Shown: positions 1 through 5,884 of the stretch, in pieces
How positions within the stretch are numbered: position 1 is the stretch's first letter
How the letters are laid out: every line of letters begins with the position of its first letter
Origin: a virus
Length of the DNA stretch: 64,000 bases
Direction: 5' to 3' (one strand)
IMG/VR virus record: IMGVR_UViG_3300047094_001651
Span: 1 to 64,000 of that record
Notes under the pieces: generated by a model
What the model saw: only the letters and a program-made list of their open reading frames with translations
Database searches by the model: none
What the model was told of the DNA's origin: nothing
Made by a program: the position numbers and the translations under genes

Positions 1-63
1 CGGGTACGGCGGGCGGCGACCGATAAGGGCCGTTTATACTGCCGCTGCCCTCCCATAAGCACT

Positions 64-126
64 GCTGATCGATCAGCATCGCTGATGCAGCGGGAGCCTG
101 CTGATTAGCATCGCTGATCGATCAGC
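64..126. repeat. Paired 14-bp palindromes GCTGATCGATCAGC
   Basis: The perfect palindrome GCTGATCGATCAGC occurs at 64-77 and again at 113-126. The intervening DNA is also made of CTGAT/ATCAG words (for example CTGATTAGCATCGCTGAT at about 100-117). The array lies downstream (in minus-strand transcription) of the first gene, in GC-rich DNA. It may be a protein-binding array or a recombination scar; no function can be assigned. Confidence 0.7.
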
Positions 127-144
127 ATCGCTGATCAGTGGGAA

Positions 145-164
145 GGGGACCCCGTAGGGTCCCC
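145..164 (-). terminator. GC-rich intergenic hairpin
   Basis: GGGGACCC (145-152) pairs perfectly with GGGTCCCC (157-164) across a 4-nt loop, nine bases past the stop codon of the minus-strand gene at 174-350. There is no U-tract, so it may be a 3'-end stabilising or pausing hairpin rather than a classical intrinsic terminator. Two near-identical hairpins lie at 671-690 and 1826-1845. Confidence 0.45.
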
Positions 165-173
165 GGTGGCTGA

Positions 174-350
174 TCAGTGGAACACTACATCGTAGCAGTA
201 GCGTCCGAAGCTCTCATACCACTCATTCCGATCCTCCCAGGTGAGGAAGGTCACGATGCCTCCCTCGCAGGGAACCACCTGGTATGTGGCGCTGTATGCC
301 ACCCGGCTGATCGTGGTGTTCTCAGCGGTAGCGGTGACGGCCTTAGACAT
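174..350 (-). CDS. Small hypothetical protein (58 aa)
   Basis: Encodes 58 residues of unknown function with no membrane segment or recognisable motif. The C-terminal half is aromatic (WEDRNEWYESFGRYCYDVVF). I chose the ATG at 350 rather than a longer in-frame start at 404, because the purine-rich stretch CTTAAGGGTT lies just before it and because the upstream stretch is the hairpin leader shared with the gene at 698-979. Confidence 0.6.
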   Translation of the reverse strand: MSKAVTATAENTTISRVAYSATYQVVPCEGGIVTFLTWEDRNEWYESFGRYCYDVVFH

Positions 351-388
351 AACCCTTAAGCGGTGCGGGCACCGATCGGCCCGCTTGA
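351..388 (-). promoter_or_regulatory. Hairpin leader, copy 1
   Basis: In minus-strand sense this leader reads CAAGCGGGC...GCCCGCACCGCTT directly before the start at 350. The same arrangement precedes the gene at 698-979. In both copies a -10-like hexamer (here TACACT, centred near 396) lies exactly 6 nt before AAGCGGG. A good -35 box is not visible for this copy. A shared 5'-UTR hairpin is the simplest reading. Confidence 0.45.
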
Positions 389-444
389 TGTAAGTGTACA
401 GCATGGCGGGGCCAGCCCTGGCTGACTGGCCCTAAAGTTCACAT

Positions 445-633
445 TCAGTAACCTAACCAGGCCAACCACTCCCCGGCATCAACCCCGTGGGGCCAGGCGA
501 TGGCTGACCCATACAGGGCGAGGAATTCCAGCCCTACGCCATGGCTCACAGCCTCGCTGAATGCGTCCTGATAGGGGATGCACCCCTGATCGTTTGCCCT
601 AGCCATCGTTGCCTCGCGTAGTGTTTCGTACAT
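445..633 (-). CDS. Small hypothetical protein (62 aa)
   Basis: Unrecognised 62-residue acidic protein; the C-terminus ends in EWLAWLGY. It is preceded by a GT-rich spacer with no clear Shine-Dalgarno sequence and followed by the imperfect inverted repeat GGGCCAG(409-415)/CTGGCCC(426-432). It belongs to the GC-rich small-gene block at the left edge. Confidence 0.55.
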   Translation of the reverse strand: MYETLREATMARANDQGCIPYQDAFSEAVSHGVGLEFLALYGSAIAWPHGVDAGEWLAWLGY

Positions 634-670
634 AGTGCTTGTGCTTGTGGGGTGTGCTTGTGGGTAGGAA

Positions 671-690
671 GGGGAGCCCTGAGGCTCCCC
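671..690 (-). terminator. GC-rich intergenic hairpin
   Basis: GGGGAGCC (671-678) pairs with GGCTCCCC (683-690) across a CTGA loop, just after the stop of the gene at 698-979. Same design as the hairpins at 145-164 and 1826-1845. No U-tract follows. Confidence 0.45.
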
Positions 691-697
691 GTAGGGC

Positions 698-979
698 TCA
701 CCAGCTGGCGGGTTCGGCGTCAGCCTCCCATTCAGCCTGTTCGGCCTCAGTCATGGGCCTGGTGAGGCTGAGCGGGCCACAAGCCCACAACTCCACCTCT
801 TGCCCTTGCTCGGGCTCACAATTGAAGCTCAGAACCAGCTCACCAGGCAGGTAGAGCCAACCACGGGTAGGCTGGCCAGCCTTGGTGTCTACGTAGAGCC
901 AATGCACCACGGTTTGGAACTTAGGGGGCAGTTGCAGGTTGCCCACGGTGCACGGGGTGTAGAGGTCGATCGGTTGCAT
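698..979 (-). CDS. Hypothetical protein (93 aa)
   Basis: Encodes 93 residues of unknown function. The N-terminal two thirds alternate hydrophobic and polar residues in a way that suggests a small beta-rich fold. The C-terminus is strongly acidic (MTEAEQAEWEADAEPASW). It has the best promoter of the left block (1023-1052) and a hairpin leader, so it is probably expressed on its own from an early promoter. Confidence 0.65.
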   Translation of the reverse strand: MQPIDLYTPCTVGNLQLPPKFQTVVHWLYVDTKAGQPTRGWLYLPGELVLSFNCEPEQGQEVELWACGPLSLTRPMTEAEQAEWEADAEPASW

Positions 980-987
980 GATCTCGG

Positions 988-1017
988 AAGCGGTGCGGGG
1001 TCCGTTTGCCCCGCTTG
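988..1017 (-). promoter_or_regulatory. Hairpin leader, copy 2
   Basis: Minus-strand CAAGCGGGGC...CCCCGCACCGCTT between the promoter at 1023-1052 and the start codon at 979. It matches the leader at 351-388 in sequence and in distance from the -10 box. The GCGGGG/CCCCGC arms can pair. A transcript starting near 1016 would begin with this hairpin. Confidence 0.55.
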
Positions 1018-1022
1018 TGAGA

Positions 1023-1052
1023 ATTGTAGGGGATAAAGGGGCAAACCGTCAA
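1023..1052 (-). promoter_or_regulatory. Sigma70-like promoter TTGACG-18-TACAAT
   Basis: Minus strand: -35 TTGACG at 1047-1052, -10 TACAAT at 1023-1028, 18-bp spacer. Directed at the gene at 698-979. Confidence 0.7.
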
Positions 1053-1070
1053 GCTTGCCCCGGTGGCTGA

Positions 1071-1265
1071 TCAGCCCTGGTGTAAGAGCACAGCCTCCCT
1101 ATCAGTGGGCTGATACTGGCAGATAAGCAGGGCCTGCCAGACCTTGCGAGCATCCTCTAGGGATAGCTCTACAACGTCAGGGCCACAGGCGAACACCATC
1201 CGATCGGTCGCCAGCCGTTCAAACGTGGCGATGGTGCCGGAGGGTGCCTGCAGATAAAAGGCCAT
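1071..1265 (-). CDS. Small hypothetical protein (64 aa)
   Basis: Unrecognised 64-residue protein, probably a small alpha/beta fold (MAFYLQAPSGTIATFERL near the start, then a helix around EDARKVWQALLICQY). The ATG at 1265 was chosen over 1292 because GGGAG lies 7 nt upstream. The stop is close to another CTGATCAGC word. Confidence 0.6.
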   Translation of the reverse strand: MAFYLQAPSGTIATFERLATDRMVFACGPDVVELSLEDARKVWQALLICQYQPTDREAVLLHQG

Positions 1266-1337
1266 GGGGGGTCTCCCTTGGTTTGCTTGCAAACTCTACC
1301 ACAGGATGGGGCCAGCCTGGCCAGCCCCGTGATCTGA

Positions 1338-1538
1338 TCAGGAATCGAAAAGGATCTGTGAGTCGATCTCAAGCTCGACCGCTCGCCGATACTGAGCCAG
1401 GGCAACCCGCTTAGCCACACGGTCGCCACGTGAGCCAGCGTTGCAGGCGAGACACCACCAAACCTCCCACCTAGCAGTGGAGATGGGAAGCCCTTCCGGG
1501 CGATCGTAAGCAACGTGTGTGGAGATGGTGCTGATCAT
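1338..1538 (-). CDS. Small hypothetical protein with a CxxC motif (66 aa)
   Basis: A 66-residue basic protein with the segment WWCLACNAGSRGDR around residues 27-40. One CxxC pair followed by basic residues is reminiscent of a piece of an HNH or zinc-ribbon protein, but the second Cys pair and the HNH residues are missing, so no function is assigned. The reading frame on the same strand at 1169-1513 overlaps it and looks less protein-like. Confidence 0.5.
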   Translation of the reverse strand: MISTISTHVAYDRPEGLPISTARWEVWWCLACNAGSRGDRVAKRVALAQYRRAVELEIDSQILFDS

Positions 1539-1572
1539 GGGTCTGGTGTGTGTGTGGTGTGTGTGGTGAGAT

Positions 1573-1591
1573 GGGGCCAGCTAGTGGCCCC
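1573..1591 (-). other. Intergenic hairpin
   Basis: GGGGCCA (1573-1579) pairs with TGGCCCC (1585-1591) across a 5-nt loop, immediately downstream of the gene at 1599-1784. A related GGGGCCAGC.../...GGCCAGCCCC repeat lies at 1308-1328 after the gene at 1338-1538. Confidence 0.45.
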
Positions 1592-1598
1592 GGCTGGC

Positions 1599-1784
1599 TC
1601 ACTTCAATGCCTGCAGGCGCAGAAACAGAGCCTCGATCTGATCATGGGTCAGCAAGACCTTTTCATAGCCTCCCTCTTGCGTTGTGAACATCACGGGCCG
1701 GCCTGCAACCTGCGGGGTCTCATTACACCAAACATCAATGCAATGGGCTAGGAAGTCGGCTTCAATGGGGTTGATCATGGCCAT
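1599..1784 (-). CDS. Small hypothetical protein (61 aa)
   Basis: Unrecognised 61-residue protein: a helix around MINPIEADFLAHCIDVW, a short strand pair (GRPVMFTTQEGGYEKVLL), then a C-terminal helix (DQIEALFLRLQALK). Start at 1784 or, two codons later, at 1778; neither has a strong ribosome site. Part of the GC-rich block of unknown small genes. Confidence 0.6.
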   Translation of the reverse strand: MAMINPIEADFLAHCIDVWCNETPQVAGRPVMFTTQEGGYEKVLLTHDQIEALFLRLQALK

Positions 1785-1825
1785 GGTTCGGCTGTCGGTT
1801 GGACTTGTAAAGTGTACCACGGGAA

Positions 1826-1845
1826 GGGGAGCCCGTAGGCTCCCC
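1826..1845 (-). terminator. GC-rich intergenic hairpin
   Basis: GGGGAGCC (1826-1833) pairs with GGCTCCCC (1838-1845) across CGTA, eight bases past the stop of the gene at 1854-2114. Third member of the family at 145-164 and 671-690. Confidence 0.45.
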
Positions 1846-1853
1846 GGCTAGGG

Positions 1854-2114
1854 TCAGATGCACTGATCAGCCAGCCAGTCCCGAACCTCGTGAGGATAGG
1901 TGGCCCAAGCCTGCAGGGCGTCGGCGAGCATAGAGCATTCCAGATAGCCACGGTCAAAAGCCCATAGAGCCCCACCCTCTAGGTTGCCTGTGAGCGAGAG
2001 CCAGATCGCAAACGTGCTCGGCTTGCCCTTGGCTTCGCTGTCAGCCCAGCTCAGCAGGCGCTCGCAAGCGTAAAGAGCCTGATCAACGGTAAGGCGGGTT
2101 TCAGTGGTAGGCAT
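1854..2114 (-). CDS. Hypothetical protein (86 aa)
   Basis: Unrecognised 86-residue, probably helical protein (helix-like stretches around VDQALYACERLLSWADSEAK and LADALQAWATYPHEV). The segment TFAIWLSLTGNLEGGALWAF in the middle is hydrophobic but too polar for a confident membrane helix. Upstream (2145-2159) is an inverted copy of a 15-bp word also found at 88-102. Confidence 0.65.
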   Translation of the reverse strand: MPTTETRLTVDQALYACERLLSWADSEAKGKPSTFAIWLSLTGNLEGGALWAFDRGYLECSMLADALQAWATYPHEVRDWLADQCI

Positions 2115-2240
2115 CGCTGTAGTGCGGTGTACGTAAAGAACACTAGCAGGCTCCCGCTGCGGTTTGCAAGGGGGGCTTGTGACAGCTTAGAAAGTGGCAC
2201 AGCTGTGGCGGTTTTAGAACTGGCCCACTGGGGTTTGGCG

Positions 2241-2272
2241 TGGGCCAGTGGGCCAGTGGGCCAGTGGGCCAG
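2241..2272. repeat. Four tandem copies of TGGGCCAG
   Basis: The 8-bp unit TGGGCCAG is repeated perfectly four times (2241, 2249, 2257, 2265) and runs into CTGGCCC, so the array can also fold as GGGCCAG/CTGGCCC. It lies in the gap downstream of the gene at 2292-2480. Such perfect short tandem arrays change copy number by slippage. Confidence 0.8.
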
Positions 2273-2291
2273 CTGGCCCTGTGCCAGCTAG

Positions 2292-2480
2292 TCAGTCGTC
2301 CATACCCATTGCTGCCTTCAGTGTGTCATATGCCTTCAGGTAGTAGTCAGCGTCGCTGGCTTTGCCAGCGGTTCGGCAATCGCAAGCAAGGCAAAGCAAA
2401 GCGGTTCGGATCGTGCTCCATTGTGCCTCAGTCAGGGTCACAGTGCAGAGATCCAGAGGTAGGACGTTGGTGCGGGTCAT
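2292..2480 (-). CDS. Small hypothetical protein (62 aa)
   Basis: Unrecognised 62-residue helical protein (TEAQWSTIRTALLCLACDCR then DADYYLKAYDTLKAA), with three Cys in the middle. The ATG at 2480 was preferred to 2564; its context GAACCCAATG resembles the AACCCAATCCAGTG context of the GTG start at 4330. Confidence 0.6.
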   Translation of the reverse strand: MTRTNVLPLDLCTVTLTEAQWSTIRTALLCLACDCRTAGKASDADYYLKAYDTLKAAMGMDD

Positions 2481-2627
2481 TGGGTTCGGGTGTGAACTGA
2501 GATAATCATAGCATGTGAGCTGGGCTGGTGTGGGCTGGTGTGTGGCCAGCCCGTGGATTGTCACATTACGTAATGTGTATAGTTGTGTCCATACGTGTGT
2601 GTGGATGGGTAAGTAGTTAGTTGTAAT

Positions 2628-2686
2628 ATATAATGGTTAATAATTACATATAATGGTTAATAATTATATGTAATGCTTAATAATTC
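2628..2686. repeat. Three 20-bp tandem repeats with core GGTTAATAATT
   Basis: Three copies with a 20-bp period start at 2628, 2648 and 2668 (ATATAATGGTTAATAATTA; the third copy has GC for GG). The third copy supplies the stop codon of the 47-residue ORF at 2677-2820. A fourth, related copy (ATATAACGCTTAATAATTC) lies inside that ORF at 2733-2751. The same core recurs at 6394-6452 and just past the stop of the homing-endonuclease-like gene at 6509. Confidence 0.75.
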
Positions 2687-2820
2687 TTGTCTACCAAAAT
2701 ATCATTCTCCCAAACTACATTTGTTGTATTAAATATAACGCTTAATAATTCTTCAGTCAATTCAATATAACCCATAGTGTTCAGTTCTTCTACTTGAGAA
2801 TCAGTGAGGAAGGGATTCAT
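2677..2820 (-). CDS. Small AT-rich ORF (47 aa)
   Basis: Reads as a 47-residue acidic, probably helical peptide (MNPFLTDSQVEELNTMGY at the start, ending VDKNY). The ATG at 2820 is near a purine-rich AGGCACCCC stretch. Its low GC contrasts with the GC-rich neighbours, suggesting it arrived separately, together with the tandem repeats that begin at its stop codon. Too short for a functional call. Confidence 0.45.
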   Translation of the reverse strand: MNPFLTDSQVEELNTMGYIELTEELLSVIFNTTNVVWENDILVDKNY

Positions 2821-3113
2821 GGGGTGCCTTTGTTTGACCCCCATAGAATCGCACAGATCCTGGCCAGAGTCTAGGGGGTCTTGTGCCAGTGGTTGAACTG
2901 GTTTTAGGACTTGACGGGTGCTCGGACGGTGTGCTAGACTGAAGGTAGACTCTCTTTTTCTGTGTGACGATTTGTGAACTGGTCACAGCTGGGCTCGGTT
3001 TGGGGCTGGCGGTGTGCTAGACTATGTTCACAAGCGAACGAGGGCTGGGGTAAGCCTGCTGATGAAATGGTCGCCACGCCGCCTGCCATGAAATAATCTA
3101 GAAAAAACAGCAC
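2821..3113. other. Gene-poor stretch with plus-strand promoter-like elements
   Basis: About 290 bases without a convincing gene. It contains TTGACG-18-TAGACT on the plus strand (2911-2940), a 14-bp direct repeat CGGTGTGCTAGACT (2927-2940 and 3010-3023) and TGAACTGG words. A 51-codon minus-strand reading frame at 2934-3089 has an unconvincing composition. The stretch could encode a short RNA, but no defined 3' end is visible. Confidence 0.4.
2911..2940 (+). promoter_or_regulatory. Candidate plus-strand promoter TTGACG-18-TAGACT
   Basis: -35 TTGACG at 2911-2916 and -10 TAGACT at 2935-2940, 18-bp spacer. It points away from all neighbouring genes. The -10 region is repeated at 3010-3023 but without a matching -35. 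Confidence 0.4.
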
Positions 3114-3137
3114 AAAAAAGGGCTTGCTGTCAAGCCC
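3114..3137 (-). terminator. Intrinsic terminator
   Basis: In minus-strand sense GGGCTTG (3137-3131) pairs with CAAGCCC (3126-3120) across ACAG and is followed by six U (3119-3114). A textbook intrinsic terminator 14 bases past the stop of the gene at 3152-3466. Confidence 0.85.
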
Positions 3138-3151
3138 CGGTGTGCCACTTG

Positions 3152-3466
3152 TCAGACTGGGCTAGGACGATCCTGGCTCCAGCGAACTAGCCTTTTGTTG
3201 CTGGCCTTAGAGTAGACACGGTTGGTGATAGGGGTGCCATCAGCCTTGGCGCTGATGTTACGCCCTGCAGAGTCTGCTGCGGCCTGCAGGGCCTTACGTG
3301 CTAGCTTGCGCTCGGCCTGTAGTGCTGTGTCGCTAGTGGCCAGATCGAACAGCCATTGGGCACGATGGCGACCGATAACGTGGGGCCGTGCCACGGTAAC
3401 CTTAGCAAGGGCAACAGCCACGACCTTGGGAATGCTGGTGCTGGTAAGACGATCGTTGCGGGTCAT
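3152..3466 (-). CDS. Basic hypothetical protein (104 aa)
   Basis: Unrecognised 104-residue, strongly basic protein. The helical middle (ERKLARKALQAAADSAG, residues ~52-68) and Arg/Lys-rich ends suggest nucleic-acid binding, but no known fold is visible. An isolated -10-like TATACT lies upstream near 3510 without a clear -35. The gene ends in the strong terminator at 3114-3137, so it is probably the last gene of its transcript. Confidence 0.7.
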   Translation of the reverse strand: MTRNDRLTSTSIPKVVAVALAKVTVARPHVIGRHRAQWLFDLATSDTALQAERKLARKALQAAADSAGRNISAKADGTPITNRVYSKASNKRLVRWSQDRPSPV

Positions 3467-3571
3467 TGTCTTGTGGGGTGTGTGGGGGATCTCTGTCCCC
3501 GTGATCTAAGTATAGGGTATCAGGGGGACCCTGGCTATGGGTCAGACCCTGATTGTTACAAAGTGAAATAA

Positions 3572-4330
3572 TTACACTTTGCTGGCCAGAATAGCTTGCC
3601 GTTCCTTTTTGTAACCGCTAAACTTACCAGCACGACGGCGAGCATGAACAGCTTTGCCGTAGGTTGAACCTTTAGGCTGGGTTGAATGCACCAGCAAAGC
3701 GAAAGGCTTGTCACCAAAACAGTGGCTATCATCGTGATCTACTTCCAGACCCATAGCCTCAGCTTCCTCGTCATTGTGGACGACTTTACTATAGCGAGGG
3801 AACACACCTGCGTCGATGTAGTGATCGAATTTGCCACCATAGCTTGCCGTCATGTAGAAATTAGCAGGTAGTTCCAAACCTACAAACAGTGGCAGGTTTT
3901 TGCTGTAGCAGTAGAACTTAAGATCAGGGTTCAGCTTGGCTACTTCAATCCAAGCATCCAAATATGCTCCACTGAAGAAGTCTCCAGACTCGTGAATTCT
4001 CACCAGCTTGCTATTCTTCTTGCGAGCATTCTGCAGGCTAGTGTTCAACAATTCCACTGCAGTGCTCTCTTTAATAGCATCAGCAATCAGCTGGAGATTG
4101 CGAGCACGAGCAAAGAATGGGCCATCGTATTGTGCCTCGCTAGTTGCAGCAAAGCAACGAAACTCAGTATGTGGGCCATCCTGAACCTTACGCTTGCCGT
4201 CTTCATTAACAACAGCAAACGAGAGACAGAATAGAGCACCGGGACAAGTCTTGCCAGCTGGTAAAGAGAAAATCAGCGTGCCCTTGCCAAGCTTGGCGTT
4301 ACCGTGAGAGAAGGTCAGAAGGTCGGTCAC
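3572..4330 (-). CDS. Gp88-like phage protein
   Basis: A 252-residue protein resembling the Gp88 family of phage proteins (named from a mycobacteriophage gene product; biochemical role unknown). The early segment FSHGNAKLGKGTLIFSLPAG leads into a cysteine pair, TCPGALFC. Later come IHESGDFFSGAYLDAW and FYCYSKNLPLF, the most family-like stretches. I place the start at the GTG at 4330: the 32 codons upstream to an apparent start at 4426 look non-native, and the context AACCCAATCCAGTG resembles that at 2480. GC content falls towards the right end, marking the transition out of the GC-rich block. Family call moderate; function unknown. Confidence 0.65.
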   Translation of the reverse strand: MTDLLTFSHGNAKLGKGTLIFSLPAGKTCPGALFCLSFAVVNEDGKRKVQDGPHTEFRCFAATSEAQYDGPFFARARNLQLIADAIKESTAVELLNTSLQNARKKNSKLVRIHESGDFFSGAYLDAWIEVAKLNPDLKFYCYSKNLPLFVGLELPANFYMTASYGGKFDHYIDAGVFPRYSKVVHNDEEAEAMGLEVDHDDSHCFGDKPFALLVHSTQPKGSTYGKAVHARRRAGKFSGYKKERQAILASKV

Positions 4331-4407
4331 TGGATTGGGTTGCGACTGAAGTAATAGTAGCACGCCAGCCGAGCCTTGGTGTGGGCTGGCGTTACAAATC
4401 GAAATAA

Positions 4408-4599
4408 TTACATTTCCAGCTCCCAATCCTGATCGTGGTGTACATTAACCCAGAAGAAGTTCTTGCAATTTAGTGAACGCAAGAATACTTTATCACCTTT
4501 GTGTTGTTCAACAACACAATGCTCGCAAGAATCCATTAGATTAGCGAACCTGTTCTTTGCCTTCTTTGAGATAGGTTTGACAGTGATCATCGGAGCCAT
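4408..4599 (-). CDS. Small hypothetical protein (63 aa)
   Basis: Unrecognised 63-residue basic protein with Cys at CEHCVV (residues ~25-30) and a later LNCKNFFW. The Cys spacing could bind a metal, but this is not certain. Like the Gp88-like gene downstream, it ends in the sequence TAATTATTTC immediately at the stop. Confidence 0.65.
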   Translation of the reverse strand: MAPMITVKPISKKAKNRFANLMDSCEHCVVEQHKGDKVFLRSLNCKNFFWVNVHHDQDWELEM

Positions 4600-4692
4600 G
4601 ACGTTAGTTTGCGATTGGCTACGTTCAACAGTTTAACAATAACCAGCAGTGCAAGGAGTTCAGCTGTCACAATGTGTAATAATGTAGTGGGA

Positions 4693-4711
4693 GGGGGGAA
4701 TCGCACCCCCC
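4693..4711 (-). other. Poly-G/poly-C hairpin
   Basis: GGGGGG (4693-4698) faces CCCCCC (4706-4711) across a 7-nt loop, ten bases past the stop of the gene at 4721-4978. It could pause transcription or protect the 3' end; there is no U-tract. Confidence 0.5.
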
Positions 4712-4720
4712 AGAATCCTA

Positions 4721-4978
4721 TCACACCGCCTTCAGTTCTTCAGTCTTACGTGCATCAGCAATAGTAGAACCAATGCTTACATTCTTCAGGATCTCATCAT
4801 TAGTCATAAGATCACTCAGGAACTGAGCATAAGACTCACTTGCAGTAAAGGTATATGCTTTGTCTACATTGCTGTGATATGTAATAATAACATCAGTGTT
4901 GTCTACAGTGATAGAGTTAATAGCACTGGACTGTTCTTTGGTAAATGAACGATGCACAGGAGCGATTACAGTTGCCAT
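4721..4978 (-). CDS. Small protein, possibly KTSC-like (85 aa)
   Basis: An 85-residue protein. Residues ~22-55 (SITVDNTDVIITYHSNVDKA, then YTFTASESYAQFLSDL) have the strand-strand-helix look of short KTSC-type domains, but this is only a resemblance. It has its own promoter at 5008-5036, so it is probably an independently transcribed early gene. Confidence 0.7.
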   Translation of the reverse strand: MATVIAPVHRSFTKEQSSAINSITVDNTDVIITYHSNVDKAYTFTASESYAQFLSDLMTNDEILKNVSIGSTIADARKTEELKAV

Positions 4979-5007
4979 GATGTTTGTGTGGTGGGTGTAC
5001 AGTTAAT

Positions 5008-5036
5008 AATTTAACAGGTGGGGGCTGGGATGTCAA
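5008..5036 (-). promoter_or_regulatory. Promoter TTGACA-17-TAAATT
   Basis: Minus strand: -35 at 5031-5036, -10 at 5008-5013, 17-bp spacer, serving the gene at 4721-4978. CTAATCA lies 9 nt upstream of the -35, as at four other promoters here. Confidence 0.75.
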
Positions 5037-5047
5037 CCCCCTGATTG

Positions 5048-5062
5048 ATTAGTAATACTAAT
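5048..5062. promoter_or_regulatory. 15-bp palindrome ATTAGTAATACTAAT
   Basis: Near-perfect palindrome at the upstream end of the promoter at 5008-5036, touching the stop of the gene at 5062-5196. Copies lie at 5925-5939 and 6198-6212, with a one-mismatch copy at 6244-6258. Possibly an operator for a phage or host regulator. Confidence 0.6.
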
Positions 5063-5196
5063 CAGAACTTAATCTCGTCTGGTGTGGGTTCTGACATAGT
5101 ATCATCAGACTCATCTGTGAGCATGTTGAGAATACTAAGAATCTCATTGCCCGTTTGACCCTTGCGAAGCATTGAAATTAGCAGTTCTTTAGACAT
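5062..5196 (-). CDS. Tiny hypothetical protein (44 aa)
   Basis: A 44-residue protein: an amphipathic helix (SKELLISMLRKGQTGNEILS) followed by an acidic tail (TDESDDTMSEPTPDEIKF). The ATG at 5196 directly follows the upstream gene's stop (9 nt gap), typical of phage early operons. Function unknown. Confidence 0.6.
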   Translation of the reverse strand: MSKELLISMLRKGQTGNEILSILNMLTDESDDTMSEPTPDEIKF

Positions 5197-5204
5197 AATA
5201 ATTC

Positions 5205-5333
5205 TCAGTAATCAATGTTAGAGTTAATAAAATGACGAAAGTTTGTTTCACTTTCATCATCATCAGCTGCAGGGATTAGTAAATCATCCTGCCACTCAGT
5301 TTCAAGATCAACAAAGTCGTAGGTGGTTTCCAT
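5205..5333 (-). CDS. Tiny acidic hypothetical protein (42 aa)
   Basis: A 42-residue, very acidic protein (DLETEWQDDLLIPAADDDES in the middle). Sits between two other small genes with 9-nt gaps on each side, in the transcription unit that starts at 5644-5673. No function can be given. Confidence 0.6.
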   Translation of the reverse strand: METTYDFVDLETEWQDDLLIPAADDDESETNFRHFINSNIDY

Positions 5334-5342
5334 TGTTAATAA

Positions 5343-5621
5343 TCAGAATTGGGTAGACTTTACAATCTCTTCTGCGAGCAGTGCATCACCAAAAACACCA
5401 GCAATGAACTCTTGCACAGAGTCTTCGTCTTCACCTTCTGCAACCCAGATGTCTTCAATTAACATGTCAACATCTGTGTCACCTTGGCCAGGATTCTGAT
5501 CAAAGGATTGAATCATCATTTGCATAGCATAGCTAAACAAATCATCTGAACTCATGTTATCAATAACTCGATAGCAGTGAGCCTGCAGGAGTTCAGAAAC
5601 TTGTTGAGTGGTGATGTCCAT
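5343..5621 (-). CDS. Acidic hypothetical protein (92 aa)
   Basis: A 92-residue acidic, mostly helical protein (for example SSDDLFSYAMQMMIQSFDQ and EDEDSVQEFIAGVFGDALLA). The start at 5621 follows a leader whose first 22 bases are identical to the leader of the gene at 5686-5862. Transcribed from 5644-5673. Confidence 0.7.
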   Translation of the reverse strand: MDITTQQVSELLQAHCYRVIDNMSSDDLFSYAMQMMIQSFDQNPGQGDTDVDMLIEDIWVAEGEDEDSVQEFIAGVFGDALLAEEIVKSTQF

Positions 5622-5643
5622 TGGTTTAGTAGTGAACGAGTTC

Positions 5644-5673
5644 AGTATGGCATGGGTTGGGGGCTGGTGTCAA
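5644..5673 (-). promoter_or_regulatory. Promoter TTGACA-18-CATACT
   Basis: -35 at 5668-5673, -10 CATACT at 5644-5649, 18-bp spacer, with CTAATCA 9 nt upstream of the -35. Drives the gene at 5343-5621 and probably the two tiny genes after it. Confidence 0.7.
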
Positions 5674-5685
5674 CCCCCTGACTGA

Positions 5686-5862
5686 TTAGAGTTTCTTATC
5701 GGTGATCAGGGCACCATACTTGTTGAGTTTGCCTGCACAAGGCTTGTTGTCATAAAATCCAAAATAATACTTGCCAATACTAATACCAAACTGTTCGTCA
5801 CCTTGCTTAGCCTTGGTGTTAGCACCAATATAGAAGAGTTTGGAATCAAGTGAGAACTTCAT
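5686..5862 (-). CDS. Small hypothetical protein (58 aa)
   Basis: A 58-residue protein of probable beta structure (FSLDSKLFYIGANTKAKQGD then FGISIGKYYFGFYDNKP). The ATG at 5862 fits the shared leader CATACTGAACTCGTTCACTA. An apparent start at 5913 would place the promoter inside the gene, so it is rejected. Confidence 0.65.
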   Translation of the reverse strand: MKFSLDSKLFYIGANTKAKQGDEQFGISIGKYYFGFYDNKPCAGKLNKYGALITDKKL

Positions 5863-5884
5863 GGGTTCAGTAGTGAACGAGTTC

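Noticed and set aside
1169-1513. A 114-codon minus-strand frame
   Set aside because: Covers two other frames with better starts and more protein-like sequence (1071-1265 and 1338-1538); likely a GC-rich shadow frame.
2240-2500. An 86-codon plus-strand frame over the TGGGCCAG array
   Set aside because: Begins in the microsatellite and lies opposite the gene at 2292-2480; low-complexity shadow.
2801-2986. A 61-codon minus-strand frame with Ser/Pro-rich sequence
   Set aside because: Overlaps the better small ORF at 2677-2820 in another frame and looks like random translation.
2934-3089. A 51-codon minus-strand frame starting at 3089
   Set aside because: No ribosome site, odd composition (many Pro, Ser, His without pattern), and it spans promoter-like repeats; kept as non-coding.
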